Of a stretch of 64,000 nt of DNA, positions 36,435-45,768 are shown in pieces. The notes below the pieces were generated by a model. It was not told the origin of the DNA. It made no database searches and saw only the letters and a program-made list of their open reading frames with translations. This stretch comes from Schaalia odontolytica. GTDB taxonomy: Bacteria; Actinomycetota; Actinomycetes; Actinomycetales; Actinomycetaceae. Position 1 is the stretch's first letter. Every line of letters begins with the position of its first letter. A program made the position numbers and the translations under genes. The DNA lies in NCBI RefSeq assembly GCF_002847525.1, contig NZ_PKKM01000001.1:62001-126000 (forward strand). The letters run 5' to 3'.

Positions 36435-37291
36435 CCTGGGCCGCGGTCATCGGGTCGCCGATTGAACACTCCCTGTCGCCCGTGATTCATCGCGCGGCAT
36501 GGGCCCAGCTCGGCATCGATGGCTGGGAGTATCGCCGTCTCGAGCAAGACACAGACTCACTGCCCGGTTTCGTTGCCGGTCTCGGTGGCGACTGCGTGGG
36601 CCTGTCCGTGACGATGCCCTGCAAACAGGCCGTCATGCCGCTGCTCGATGCGATCGATCCGCTGGCAAGCGCGGTGGGCGCCGTCAATACGGTCGTTCCG
36701 TCTTCGGGGGTCCTTGCTGGTTTCAACACCGATGTCACAGGCATCGCGTCGGCCGTGAGGCGTGCCTGTTCGTTGGCGGGGTGCTCCGCGCCATCGAGTG
36801 CTCTCGTTCTCGGTGCTCGCGCTACCGCATCGTCCGCGCTTGCAGCGTTGGGCGAGCTGGGGATTACGTCGTCGACCGTCGCCGCGCGCCGTTTTGGCGG
36901 TCCAGGCTCTGTTGTGGCGGCGGCCTCGCGGCTTGGAGTCACTATCGAACAGATTCTATGGTCGGATTCCGAGGCGGTGGATCGTGCGGCTTCCAGCGTG
37001 GACCTTGTCATTTCCACGCTTCCTGCCTCAGCCGCCGATCCACTCGCCGAGCGCCTGCGGGTTCGGGAGGGACAGATCCTGTTGGACGTTGTGTACTCTC
37101 CGCGCGACACCGCATTGCGCAGCGCCTTTGAGAGCGCCGCGGGTGTCGTCGCCGAGGGCACGGACATGCTCGTCTTCCAGGCCGCCGCACAGGTTCAACT
37201 CATGACTGGGCGCAGCCCCGACACCGATGTTATGCGCGAGGCCCTCGAGGATGAACTGGAACGCCGATCACGGGAAGGATCGGCGCCGTGA
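36431..37291 (+). CDS. aroE: Shikimate dehydrogenase
   Basis: AroE reduces 3-dehydroshikimate to shikimate with NADPH in aromatic amino acid synthesis. The 286-residue protein has the substrate-site motifs GSPIEHSLSPVIHRAAW and GLSVTMPCKQAVMPLLD (catalytic Lys) and AVNTVV. A Rossmann region begins ALVLGARATASSALAAL. DVVYSPRDTALRSAF and VFQAAAQVQLMTG close it. The nucleotide loop GARAT is less glycine-rich than the usual GAGG. ATG 36431 overlaps the mltG stop; the prepilin peptidase overlaps its stop. Confidence 0.9.
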   Translation: MTWAAVIGSPIEHSLSPVIHRAAWAQLGIDGWEYRRLEQDTDSLPGFVAGLGGDCVGLSVTMPCKQAVMPLLDAIDPLASAVGAVNTVVPSSGVLAGFNTDVTGIASAVRRACSLAGCSAPSSALVLGARATASSALAALGELGITSSTVAARRFGGPGSVVAAASRLGVTIEQILWSDSEAVDRAASSVDLVISTLPASAADPLAERLRVREGQILLDVVYSPRDTALRSAFESAAGVVAEGTDMLVFQAAAQVQLMTGRSPDTDVMREALEDELERRSREGSAP

Positions 37292-37980
37292 TCGTCGGCT
37301 GGCTTCCTCCGCGAATCGGCGCGGATCTTTCCCTCGTGTCGGGCTTCCTCACGTGGATTATTGTCCTGGCATGGCTGTGGAGATCCGGCTGGAAGATCCA
37401 GCGCAGGTACTTTATTGAATCGACACGCACGCCATTGACGCGCAATGCGATTGTCTGGAGTGCCGCTATCGTGGGCGCAGTCTTTTTCGTCGCGGCGCAG
37501 ATGCGCCCCGGCATGCCTTCCGTCATGGCCGTTGCGATGATCGGAGCGCTGAGCGCATACGTCGACGCCCACACGCACCGTCTCCCGAATGCATACACTG
37601 CGGCGATGGCTATTGGCGTCGCGGCTGGTGTGGCCGTAGGAGTGGTGATTTCTCCAGCGTGGCAGCAGCGCCTCATCGGGTGTCTTGTCGGCGCTCTGAT
37701 CTGGACGATTCCCATCGCTCTGCTGAACCGTCTGCCCGGCGGCATGGGTGGGGGAGACGTGAAACTCGCACCCGTCTTGGGCGCCATGGCCGGTTCCGTC
37801 GGCTTGCACGCGGCGGTTTTCTCTCTCCTGCTGTCTTTCGTGCTGGCGGGGCTCGCCGCTCTGTGGAAGATCGTGATCGGTTCGGCTGGCACCAAGTCGC
37901 GCGTGCCGATGGGCCCCTGGATGATCGGTTCGGCCCTCTTCGCAGCGATTGCCTGGGGTGTCGTTCCGGACTGGCTGTAG
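37288..37980 (+). CDS. Prepilin peptidase, A24 (type IV) family
   Basis: A 230-residue membrane aspartic protease that would cut prepilin-like leader peptides. The two catalytic Asp motifs are AYVDAHTHRLPNAY and GGGDVKLAPVLGAM. About six hydrophobic segments are present. The N-terminal cysteine-containing methyltransferase domain of full PilD is absent, as in many actinobacterial enzymes. GTG overlaps the aroE stop. No pilin genes are in this window, so the substrate would be encoded elsewhere (for example Tad/Flp or pseudopilins). Confidence 0.85.
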   Translation: MIVGWLPPRIGADLSLVSGFLTWIIVLAWLWRSGWKIQRRYFIESTRTPLTRNAIVWSAAIVGAVFFVAAQMRPGMPSVMAVAMIGALSAYVDAHTHRLPNAYTAAMAIGVAAGVAVGVVISPAWQQRLIGCLVGALIWTIPIALLNRLPGGMGGGDVKLAPVLGAMAGSVGLHAAVFSLLLSFVLAGLAALWKIVIGSAGTKSRVPMGPWMIGSALFAAIAWGVVPDWL

Positions 37981-38034
37981 GGTACTCGCGTGGCCTCATC
38001 GTGGACCCGACGGGCCGAGGCCGGTCGGGAATGG

Positions 38035-38040
38035 GACAAT
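38035..38040 (+). promoter_or_regulatory. Possible -10 element for trpE
   Basis: GACAAT is followed by six bases and GTG 38047. The first base deviates from TANNNT. No leader peptide or Trp codons precede trpE. Confidence 0.4.
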
Positions 38041-38046
38041 GGCACG

Positions 38047-39612
38047 GTGAGTAACGAGACGCCTTCATTCCAGTGCGAGCCTGTGAGCCTCGATTGGGGC
38101 CAGACCTGGCCTCCCCGCGATGTTTTTGTCGATCTTGCACAGGACCGCCGAGTGATCCCGGTTGTCCGGCGTGTGCTCGCTGACGAGCTGAGTGCGGTAG
38201 GCGTGTATCGACAGCTCGCGCACGGCAACTATGGCAGCTTCATCCTGGAGTCCGCAGAACATGGTGGTTCGTGGGGACGCTGGTCGTTTGTGGGCGCATC
38301 AAGCGCTGGCGCTATCGTCGCACGCGATGGCCACGCCCAGTGGATCGGTTCGCACCCCGAGGGTGCCCTGAAGGAGGGGAGCTTCCTTGAGGTTGTGCAC
38401 TCTGCCCTGGAGGAGCTTGCCGCGCCCGCGATTGAAGGAATGCCCCCTCTGACGGGCGCACTCGTCGGATCCCTGGGCTGGGGAATCATCCCCGAGTGGG
38501 AGCCGACGCTCGCAGCGACCGCGCCGAAGGAATCCGACATTCCGGATGCAACGCTCGTGCTCGCGACTGAGGTCGCCGCGCTCGACCATGCGACTGGTTC
38601 GGTGTATCTGATGGCGATCGCCTGGAACCTTAACGGCTCGGCCGACGGCGTGGACGGGGCGTACGACCGCGCGATTGAGCGCCTCGACGCGATGACCGCA
38701 CAGCTTGCGACCCCAATCGCCCCCGCGGTTCTGGGCAGCAGCGGTGCCACGCCGCCCCAGGTGCGCGAGCGCACGGCGCGCGCAGATTTCGAGTCTTCCG
38801 TCAACGCGGCCAAGCGTGCGATTGAAGACGGCGACGCGTTCCAGATCGTCGTTTCCCAGCGCCTTGACGTGTCGACGGCGGCGAGCGGCATCGATGTGTA
38901 CCGTGTGCTGCGCACGGTCAATCCCTCGCCCTACATGTACTTCCTCGACCTGCCGGATGAGTTGGGCGGCCACTTCGAGGTTGTTGGTTCTTCCCCGGAG
39001 ACACTGGTGAAGACCGAACGACGCCGCGTGTGGACCTACCCGATTGCCGGCTCGCGCCCGCGCGGTGCCGATTCGGCCGAAGACCACCGACTGGCGGCCG
39101 AACTGCTCGAGGATCCGAAGGAACTGTCCGAGCACGTCATGCTCGTTGATCTGGCCCGCAACGACCTCTCGAAGGTCTGCGATCCGGCTTCGGTTGAGGT
39201 CTCGACGCTCATGGAACTTAAGCGCTTTTCGCACATTCAGCACATTTCCTCCACGGTGACGGGTGTCCTGCGCCCTGACGCTGACGCCCTCGATGCGCTG
39301 GTTGCGACCTTCCCGGCGGGCACCCTCTCGGGCGCGCCCAAGCCTCGTGCCATCCAGCTCATTGACGACTTCGAGCCCGCGGCGCGCGGAGTGTACGGCG
39401 GCGTGGTCGGCTACTTCGACCTGTCCGGTGACGCGGATCTGGCGATCGCTATTCGCACGGCCTCCCTGAAGGACGGCGTTGCCTCGGTGCAAGCGGGTGC
39501 GGGACTCGTTGCCGATTCGGTTCCCGCCCTCGAGTACGAGGAGTCACGCAATAAGGCCGCCGCAGCGGTCGAGTCCGTCGTGCGGGCGTCGACTCTCGTT
39601 CCGCTGTCCTAA
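38047..39612 (+). CDS. trpE: Anthranilate synthase component I
   Basis: TrpE makes anthranilate from chorismate using ammonia delivered by TrpG. The 521-residue protein has the feedback-site region FILESAEHGGSWGRWSF, and the catalytic core VNPSPYMYFLDL, VVGSSPETLV, YPIAGSRPRG, ELSEHVMLVDLARND, FPAGTLSGAPKPRA and GVYGGVVGYFD. The LES residues support tryptophan feedback. GTG 38047 is chosen because of the -10-like spacing and family length. trpG and trpD are not in this window. Confidence 0.94.
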   Translation: MSNETPSFQCEPVSLDWGQTWPPRDVFVDLAQDRRVIPVVRRVLADELSAVGVYRQLAHGNYGSFILESAEHGGSWGRWSFVGASSAGAIVARDGHAQWIGSHPEGALKEGSFLEVVHSALEELAAPAIEGMPPLTGALVGSLGWGIIPEWEPTLAATAPKESDIPDATLVLATEVAALDHATGSVYLMAIAWNLNGSADGVDGAYDRAIERLDAMTAQLATPIAPAVLGSSGATPPQVRERTARADFESSVNAAKRAIEDGDAFQIVVSQRLDVSTAASGIDVYRVLRTVNPSPYMYFLDLPDELGGHFEVVGSSPETLVKTERRRVWTYPIAGSRPRGADSAEDHRLAAELLEDPKELSEHVMLVDLARNDLSKVCDPASVEVSTLMELKRFSHIQHISSTVTGVLRPDADALDALVATFPAGTLSGAPKPRAIQLIDDFEPAARGVYGGVVGYFDLSGDADLAIAIRTASLKDGVASVQAGAGLVADSVPALEYEESRNKAAAAVESVVRASTLVPLS

Positions 39613-39700
39613 CCCGGAGTGCGGGATGGCTTGCCCGCTGTGGGCTATTTTTCGCTAGCCTTGATGAGGATTGATCGTTTCTGCCTGAAAGGGGAGCGTC

Positions 39701-40549
39701 GTGAGCGTTCTCGATGACATTATCGCCGGGGTCCGCGAGGACCTGAAAGAGCGTGAAGACCGCGTCCCTCTGGCTCGCATCAAGGAGATGGAGACCCAGG
39801 TCCCGGAGGCGAAGGATGCGCTCGGCGCCCTGCGGGGCCGCGATGGTGCCGTCAAGATCATTTCCGAGGTGAAGCGTTCCTCGCCGTCCAAGGGTGCGCT
39901 CGCATCCATTCCGGATCCCGCAGCCCTCGCATCGACGTACGAGGCCGGGGGAGCGTCCGTCATTTCGGTGCTCACGGAGCAGCGTCGTTTCAATGGTTCG
40001 CTTGCGGACCTTGACGCGGTGCGCGCTGCGGTCGATATCCCGATTCTGCGCAAGGACTTTATCGTGACGCCGTATCAGATTCACGAGGCGCGTGCTCACG
40101 GCGCTGACCTCGTGCTCTTGATCGTCGCCGCGCTCGAACAGAACGTACTCGTGTCCCTGCTGGAGCGGACCCGTTCGCTCGGCATGGAGGCGCTGGTGGA
40201 GACGCACTCGCGACTCGAAGCCCTGCGCGCCATGGAGGCTGGTGCCTCGATCATTGGCGTGAATGCGCGCAATCTGAAGACCCTGGAAGTGGACCGCTCG
40301 ACCGTCGAGCAGGTCATCGACGTGATCCCCCAGGACGTTGTTGCGGTCGCCGAATCCGGCGTCGCGAATGCACACGATGTTTTTGAATACGCCAAGTGGG
40401 GAGCGGATGCCGTGCTCGTCGGCGAAGCGCTCGTCACCTCGGGTGATCCCCGTGCGAGCATTCAGGACATGGTGAGCGCGGGCCAGCATCCCGCGCTGCG
40501 CACGGATCGCAAGGCTCGCGTCGCAGCGGCGCGTCAGGAAGGACAGTGA
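39701..40549 (+). CDS. trpC: Indole-3-glycerol-phosphate synthase
   Basis: TrpC closes the pyrrole ring to give indole-3-glycerol phosphate. The 282-residue TIM barrel has [33 protein letters not shown] (cited to 20), [26 protein letters not shown] and [15 protein letters not shown] 39701 follows AAAGGGG. It ends by overlapping trpB by one base (TGATG). The 88-base gap after trpE carries a small hairpin and a T-rich stretch but no leader peptide. Confidence 0.95.
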   Translation: MSVLDDIIAGVREDLKEREDRVPLARIKEMETQVPEAKDALGALRGRDGAVKIISEVKRSSPSKGALASIPDPAALASTYEAGGASVISVLTEQRRFNGSLADLDAVRAAVDIPILRKDFIVTPYQIHEARAHGADLVLLIVAALEQNVLVSLLERTRSLGMEALVETHSRLEALRAMEAGASIIGVNARNLKTLEVDRSTVEQVIDVIPQDVVAVAESGVANAHDVFEYAKWGADAVLVGEALVTSGDPRASIQDMVSAGQHPALRTDRKARVAAARQEGQ

Positions 40550-41844
40550 TGGACGCTGAGAACTTTGCTCAAGGACCGTACTTCGGTGATTTTGGTGGAC
40601 GCTTCGTCGCCGAGTCCCTCATGGGCCCCCTCGAAGAGGTTGAGGCAGCGTGGAAGCGCCTGTGGCGCGATAAGTCGTTCCAGCACCGCCTGCGCGATCT
40701 TTTCCTGAACTACGCGGGACGTCCGTCTCTGTTGACGGAGGCGCCTCGCTTCGCTGCGGACCTTGGCGGCGTGCGCGTGTTTCTCAAGCGTGAGGACCTC
40801 AACCACACGGGTTCACACAAGATCAACAACGTGCTTGGGCAGGCGCTGCTCACCAAGGAACTGGGCAAGACGCGTGTTATTGCTGAGACCGGTGCGGGTC
40901 AGCACGGCGTGGCCACCGCGACCGCAGCTGCTCTCCTTGGACTCGACTGCACGATCTACATGGGACGTGAGGACACCGAGCGCCAGGCGCTGAACGTCGC
41001 GCGCATGCAGATGCTCGGCGCCGAGGTTATCGCCGTGACGGCTGGATCGGCGACCCTCAAGGACGCGATCAACGAGGCCTTCCGCGACTGGGTGACCAAC
41101 GTGGAGACGACCAACTACATCTTCGGTACGGCCGCCGGCCCGCACCCGTTCCCGGAGCTGGTGCGCGACCTTCAGCGTGTCATCGGCGACGAGGCGCGCG
41201 CGCAGCTGCTCGCCGCCGAGGGACGTCTGCCTGACGTCGTCGTCGCCTGCGTCGGCGGCGGCTCCAATGCGATTGGTTCCTTCACGGCGTTCATCGATGA
41301 TCCCAGCGTCGAGCTGCTCGGGTGCGAGGCAGCTGGCGATGGCTTCGACACCGGGCGACACGCAGCCTCTATTACCGCCGACGAGGTGGGCGTGCTCCAC
41401 GGTGCACGCACGTTCGTGCTGCAGGAACGCGACGGCCAGACGAAGGCCTCCCACTCGATTTCCGCCGGTCTGGACTATCCGGGCGTCGGCCCGCAGCACG
41501 CGTGGCTGGCTCGTTCGGGTCGGGCTTCGTACATACCGATTTCGGATGCCGAGGCCATGGAGGCATTCCTCCATCTGTCGCGCACGGAGGGCATTATTCC
41601 CGCCATCGAGTCCTCGCACGCCCTCGCCGGAGTACGCGCCTGGGCCCGCGCGAAGGCCGAGGCCGAGGGCCTGTTTGCGCCGGGTGAGGAGCCCATCGTG
41701 ATCGTGACCGTGTCGGGTCGCGGCGACAAGGACGTGGATACGGCGTCGCGGTGGTTTGGCTACGGACACGCGAAGCTGCAGGTCATCGACCCCAGCGCCG
41801 GCCCGTCGGGCGTTGCTGTCCTGGACGAGAACGAGGAGAAGTGA
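40549..41844 (+). CDS. trpB: Tryptophan synthase beta chain
   Basis: TrpB joins indole and serine using pyridoxal phosphate. The 431-residue enzyme has the PLP lysine in [28 protein letters not shown], the phosphate loop [12 protein letters not shown], and [17 protein letters not shown] 40549 has GGAAGGA five bases upstream, which favours it over GTG 40546. trpA starts one base after the stop, giving a coupled alpha-beta pair. Confidence 0.96.
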   Translation: MDAENFAQGPYFGDFGGRFVAESLMGPLEEVEAAWKRLWRDKSFQHRLRDLFLNYAGRPSLLTEAPRFAADLGGVRVFLKREDLNHTGSHKINNVLGQALLTKELGKTRVIAETGAGQHGVATATAAALLGLDCTIYMGREDTERQALNVARMQMLGAEVIAVTAGSATLKDAINEAFRDWVTNVETTNYIFGTAAGPHPFPELVRDLQRVIGDEARAQLLAAEGRLPDVVVACVGGGSNAIGSFTAFIDDPSVELLGCEAAGDGFDTGRHAASITADEVGVLHGARTFVLQERDGQTKASHSISAGLDYPGVGPQHAWLARSGRASYIPISDAEAMEAFLHLSRTEGIIPAIESSHALAGVRAWARAKAEAEGLFAPGEEPIVIVTVSGRGDKDVDTASRWFGYGHAKLQVIDPSAGPSGVAVLDENEEK

Positions 41845-41845
41845 C

Positions 41846-42655
41846 ATGACGCGTGCACCCCATTCAGCCGTCGCGATTGACGCCGCCCTCCAGCGCGGCG
41901 ATGCTGCGCTCATCGCATACCTGCCCGTTGGATTCCCGTCGGTCGAGGATTCGATCCGCGCGGGTAAGGTCCTGGCGGACTGCGGCGTCGACGTCATCGA
42001 GCTCGGCTTCCCGTACTCGGATCCGGGCATGGACGGCCCGACCATCCAGCGTGCGACCGTCGCCGCTCTCGAACGAGGCACGCACCTCGAGGATCTCTTC
42101 CACGCGGTGGACGAGCTGACCTCGTACGGCATTTCGACCTGCTCGATGACCTACTGGAACCCCGTCGAGTGGTGGGGCGTCGAGCGCTTCGCCAAGGACT
42201 TCGCCGCCGTGGGCGGCTCCGGCCTCATCACGCCGGACCTGCCGCCCGAGGAGGGCGCGCAGTGGGAGGTGGCGTCGGACAAGTACGACCTCGAACGCAT
42301 CTATCTGAGTGCTCCCTCGTCCCCCGAGCATCGCCTCAAGCTCATCGCGGAGCACTCGCGTGGCTGGGTGTATGCGGCCTCGTCGATGGGCGTGACGGGC
42401 GCGCGTGCTGCCGTCGGCGCTCACGTCGCCGACGTCGTGGAGCGCACCCGCGCCGCCGGTGCTCAGCGCGTGTGCGTGGGCCTCGGTGTCTCAAACGGTG
42501 CTCAGGCCCGTGAAATCGGCGCCTACGCGGACGGCGTCATTGTCGGATCCGCCCTTGTGAAAACTCTGTTCGATGAGAACATCGACCGTGGCCTGAAGGC
42601 CCTGGCTGAGCTCGCCACCGAGCTGAAGTTCGGCGTGAGCGGGGCACGCGCATGA
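41846..42655 (+). CDS. trpA: Tryptophan synthase alpha chain
   Basis: TrpA cleaves indole-3-glycerol phosphate and passes indole to TrpB. The 269-residue TIM barrel has the catalytic Glu and Asp in VIELGFPYSDPGMDGPTIQ, GLITPDLPPEEG, VYAASSMGVTGARA and GLGVSNGAQAREI. It is followed by lgt with an ATGA overlap. Confidence 0.96.
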   Translation: MTRAPHSAVAIDAALQRGDAALIAYLPVGFPSVEDSIRAGKVLADCGVDVIELGFPYSDPGMDGPTIQRATVAALERGTHLEDLFHAVDELTSYGISTCSMTYWNPVEWWGVERFAKDFAAVGGSGLITPDLPPEEGAQWEVASDKYDLERIYLSAPSSPEHRLKLIAEHSRGWVYAASSMGVTGARAAVGAHVADVVERTRAAGAQRVCVGLGVSNGAQAREIGAYADGVIVGSALVKTLFDENIDRGLKALAELATELKFGVSGARA

Positions 42656-43611
42656 GGGCCCTCGTCGCGGCCGGTATCCCGTCGCCCTCGCAGGGCGTCT
42701 GGTACCTTGGGCCGATTCCGCTGCGGGCCTACGGAATTATCATCGCCGCAGGCATGATCATTGGCGTCTGGTGGACGGCACGCCGCTATCGTGACCGCGG
42801 TGGAAACCCGGACACGCTGTATGACGCCGCGCTGTGGGCGATTCCGCTCGGCGTCGTCGGCGCGCGGATCTACCACGTCATCACGTCCCCGGATGCTTAC
42901 TTCGGTCCGGGCGGTGACCCGATGCTCGCTTTCCAGATTTGGCGTGGAGGCCTGGGTATTTGGGGCGGTGTCGCCTTCGGAGCGCTTGGCGTGTATATCG
43001 CCGTCAAACGTGCGGGTGTTCGCCTCGGTCCAATCGCCGACTCCCTGGCTCCGGCTCTGCTGATTGCCCAAGCGATCGGCCGTTGGGGAAACTGGTTCAA
43101 CCAGGAGCTTTTCGGCGCTCCGACGACCATGCCGTGGGGTCTCCAGATCGACGCTGCGCACATGCCGGCCGGATACCCTGCGGGGACGCTGTTCCATCCG
43201 ACGTTCCTCTACGAGTGCCTGTGGAACCTCGCTGCTGCCGCGCTCATCGTGTGGCTCGACCGGCGTCACCGCTTCGCCGGGGGACAGGTGTTCGGTCTGT
43301 ACCTGATGGCTTACACCGCCGGCCGGTGCTGGATTGAGATGCTGCGCATCGACGATGCGCACAGAGTCTTGGGCCTGCGCCTCAATGTATGGACGTCCGT
43401 GCTCGTGTTCGCACTGGGAGTACTCGTGTTCGTCATCGCCGGCCGGCTCGGGCGCCCGACACGGGTTGTCGCTGAGACGACTGCGGATAACGCGGACGGA
43501 GAAGGCCAAGACCTGCACACTTGCGCCAGTGAATCCGATGCTGACGATGTTGTGGGGACCAGCGTGAGTGAGGATGAAACTGCTGAAGAGAGCACTCTCG
43601 AGCAGTTTTAG
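42652..43611 (+). CDS. lgt: Phosphatidylglycerol-prolipoprotein diacylglyceryl transferase
   Basis: Lgt attaches diacylglycerol to the lipobox cysteine of prolipoproteins. The 319-residue protein has about seven spans and the signature AIGRWGNWFNQELFG. Other conserved parts are PIPLRAYGIIIAAGM, GARIYHVI, IWRGGLGIWGG and HPTFLYECLWN. The acidic C-terminal tail of about 50 residues is extra-length and probably disordered. It is cotranscribed with trpA through a four-base overlap. Confidence 0.95.
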   Translation: MRALVAAGIPSPSQGVWYLGPIPLRAYGIIIAAGMIIGVWWTARRYRDRGGNPDTLYDAALWAIPLGVVGARIYHVITSPDAYFGPGGDPMLAFQIWRGGLGIWGGVAFGALGVYIAVKRAGVRLGPIADSLAPALLIAQAIGRWGNWFNQELFGAPTTMPWGLQIDAAHMPAGYPAGTLFHPTFLYECLWNLAAAALIVWLDRRHRFAGGQVFGLYLMAYTAGRCWIEMLRIDDAHRVLGLRLNVWTSVLVFALGVLVFVIAGRLGRPTRVVAETTADNADGEGQDLHTCASESDADDVVGTSVSEDETAEESTLEQF

Positions 43612-43723
43612 ACTCGCTCCGTGCGCGCAATCCGTGTGCCAGAGGTCCCACCACAGGTGGATTCATGGGAATGATCACGTCGCGCCGCTGCTGATCTTCC
43701 TCGTCAGAACAGGGGTTGGAAGG

Positions 43724-43729
43724 TAAACT
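43724..43729 (+). promoter_or_regulatory. -10 element for pyk
   Basis: TAAACT is followed by seven bases (TTTACTT) and the ATG of pyk. No Shine-Dalgarno site lies between. Confidence 0.6.
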
Positions 43730-43736
43730 TTTACTT

Positions 43737-45182
43737 ATGCGTCGAGCTAAGATTGTCTGCACTATTGGACCTGCCACTGAATCCCCTGAGCAGCTCCAGG
43801 CACTGGTGGACGCCGGCATGGATGTCGCGCGTATCAACCGGTCGCATGGAAAGGCTGAGGAACACGAGGCCGTCATTGCGCGCGTGCGAAAGGCGTCTGC
43901 GACGTCCGGCCGCGCGATCGCGGTACTCGTCGACCTCCAGGGCCCCAAGATCCGCCTGGAGACGTTCCAGGACGGCCCCCAGGAGCTGAAGATCGGTGAC
44001 ACCTTCACCATCACGACTCGCGACGTTCCCGGCACCAAGGAACTCGTCGGTACGACTTTCAAGGGCCTGCCCGGTGACTGCGCCCCCGGCGACCGCCTGC
44101 TGATCGACGACGGTAACGTCGCGGTCCGTGTCGTCGAGGTCACCGACACTGACGTTGTTACACGCGTCGAGGTTCCCGGCATGGTGTCGGACCACAAGGG
44201 CCTTAACCTACCTGGCGTCGCCGTCTCCGTCCCCGCCCTGTCCGAGAAGGACAAGGAGGATCTGCGCTGGGGTATCGAGCAGGATGCCGACTTCATCGCC
44301 CTGTCCTTCGTGCGTTCTGCCGAGGACATCAAGGATGTCCACGAGATCATGGACGAGATGGGCAAGCGCATCCCGGTCATCGCCAAGATCGAGAAGCCCC
44401 AGGCTGTCGAGGCGCTGGAAGACATTATCGAGGCTTTCGACGGCATCATGGTTGCCCGCGGTGACCTCGGTGTCGAGATGCCCCTCGAGGCCGTTCCGCT
44501 GGTCCAGAAGCGCGCGATTGAACTCGCCCGCATTGCCGCCAAGCCCGTCATCGTCGCGACGCAGGTCATGGATTCCATGATCAAGAACCCGCGCCCGACG
44601 CGCGCCGAGGCCTCCGACTGCGCCAACGCGATCCTCGACGGTGCCGATGCGGTCATGCTCTCGGGAGAGACTTCGGTCGGCGCGTTCCCGATCGAGACGG
44701 TGCGTACGATGGCCGCGATCATCGAGTCGACGGAAGAGAACGGCGGCGAGCGCATCGCGTCGATCCCCGGCTTCTACGCTGACCGTGCCGGCGTCATCTG
44801 TGAGGCTGCGGCGCGTATCGCCGAGCACATGGACGCTCGCTACCTGGTGACCTTCAGTCAGTCCGGCACCTCCGCTCGTCTGCTGTCGCGCATGCGCCGC
44901 CCGATCCCGATGCTGGCCTTCACGCCGCTCGAGTCGACGCGTCGCCGCCTGGCCCTCTCGTGGGGTATCCAGACGTACCGCGTTCCCGAGGTGCAGCACA
45001 CCGACGACATGGTGTGGCAGCTCGATCAGGTGGTTCAGTCTGCGCACCTGGCGGACATCGGTGATCAGCTGATCATCGTTGCTGGTATGCCCCCGGGCAT
45101 CGCCGGATCCTCGAACATGCTGCGTATCCATGAGGTCGGAGATGAGGCCGACTACGCGATTGGCGGAACCCGCCACGCGTGA
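43737..45182 (+). CDS. pyk: Pyruvate kinase
   Basis: Pyruvate kinase converts PEP and ADP to pyruvate and ATP. The 481-residue enzyme starts MRRAKIVCTIGPATESPEQL. It has the active-site motif VIAKIEKPQAVEALEDII, the metal-binding MVARGDLGVEMPLE, and KPVIVATQVMDSMIKNPRPT. The C-terminal regulatory domain has FSQSGTSARLLSRMRRPIPM. ATG 43737 is chosen from the family N-terminus and the -10 spacing. A strong terminator follows. Confidence 0.96.
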   Translation: MRRAKIVCTIGPATESPEQLQALVDAGMDVARINRSHGKAEEHEAVIARVRKASATSGRAIAVLVDLQGPKIRLETFQDGPQELKIGDTFTITTRDVPGTKELVGTTFKGLPGDCAPGDRLLIDDGNVAVRVVEVTDTDVVTRVEVPGMVSDHKGLNLPGVAVSVPALSEKDKEDLRWGIEQDADFIALSFVRSAEDIKDVHEIMDEMGKRIPVIAKIEKPQAVEALEDIIEAFDGIMVARGDLGVEMPLEAVPLVQKRAIELARIAAKPVIVATQVMDSMIKNPRPTRAEASDCANAILDGADAVMLSGETSVGAFPIETVRTMAAIIESTEENGGERIASIPGFYADRAGVICEAAARIAEHMDARYLVTFSQSGTSARLLSRMRRPIPMLAFTPLESTRRRLALSWGIQTYRVPEVQHTDDMVWQLDQVVQSAHLADIGDQLIIVAGMPPGIAGSSNMLRIHEVGDEADYAIGGTRHA

Positions 45183-45194
45183 GATACGTGAGTA

Positions 45195-45234
45195 GCGGGG
45201 GCGCCGGCATCAAGCCGGCGCCCCCGCACTTTTT
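45195..45234 (+). terminator. pyk intrinsic terminator
   Basis: GCGGGGGCGCCGGC (45195-45208) pairs perfectly with 45214-45227 around ATCAA and is followed by ACTTTTT. Confidence 0.95.
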
Positions 45235-45416
45235 GTTTGTTCACGTGGACAAAATAAAATCCGTGGAATAAAGTACTCGGATACACGTTGAGACACGTGG
45301 ACGCCGCACCAACGACGGCGCGGCAGTGCAGCAGATCGCTGCTCGGCGCGATCAGGAATGCCTGTGCGAACAAAGCACGTTTTCTGGCGCGCCCGAATTG
45401 AAGAGGAGAAAGAGAA

Positions 45417-45632
45417 ATGAATACGAAGATCCGGACCGTGTCGGTCCACGACACTCTGTTTGGCCGCGTGGCCAACAACCTGGAGGTCGGCCAGCTCTCA
45501 CGTGCCGTTGAGCCGTGGTTCGCCGACTTCCACGACTCGAGGGTCAAGCAGGCGATTGCCGACCTTGACGAGCCGGCCCGCCGGGGCGCGGCTGCCGAGT
45601 ACCTCGGTCTCGAACTGAGCGTCGTGGCCTGA
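45417..45632 (+). CDS. Small protein of unknown function (71 residues)
   Basis: I do not recognise this protein. It is 71 residues, without signal peptide or membrane span, and starts MNTKIRTVSVHDTLFGRVAN. It looks helical and mildly acidic (VKQAIADLDEPARRGAAAEY). A good AGGAGA Shine-Dalgarno site precedes the ATG. It stands alone between two perfect-stem terminators. The 5' region (45241-45416) is AT-rich at first, has CACGTGGAC twice (45242-45250, 45294-45302), and includes small hairpins. This implies an independent transcript with a long leader. Coding is supported by the ribosome site, GC-rich third positions and the flanking terminators. Confidence 0.65.
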   Translation: MNTKIRTVSVHDTLFGRVANNLEVGQLSRAVEPWFADFHDSRVKQAIADLDEPARRGAAAEYLGLELSVVA

Positions 45633-45641
45633 GCCGTGACA

Positions 45642-45674
45642 AAGGGGCCGACAAGCATTGCTTGTCGGCCCCTT
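45642..45674 (+). terminator. Terminator of the small gene
   Basis: AAGGGGCCGACAAGC (45642-45656) pairs perfectly over 15 bp with 45660-45674 around ATT, followed by a T-containing stretch. Confidence 0.85.
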
Positions 45675-45768
45675 GTTCGTCTGCGATTTTGCTATATCAA
45701 TTTGTGCTACGCACGTCGCACACGTGCTGAATTGCCGGTACCATTAGGAGCACGTACTCCACTGGCGG

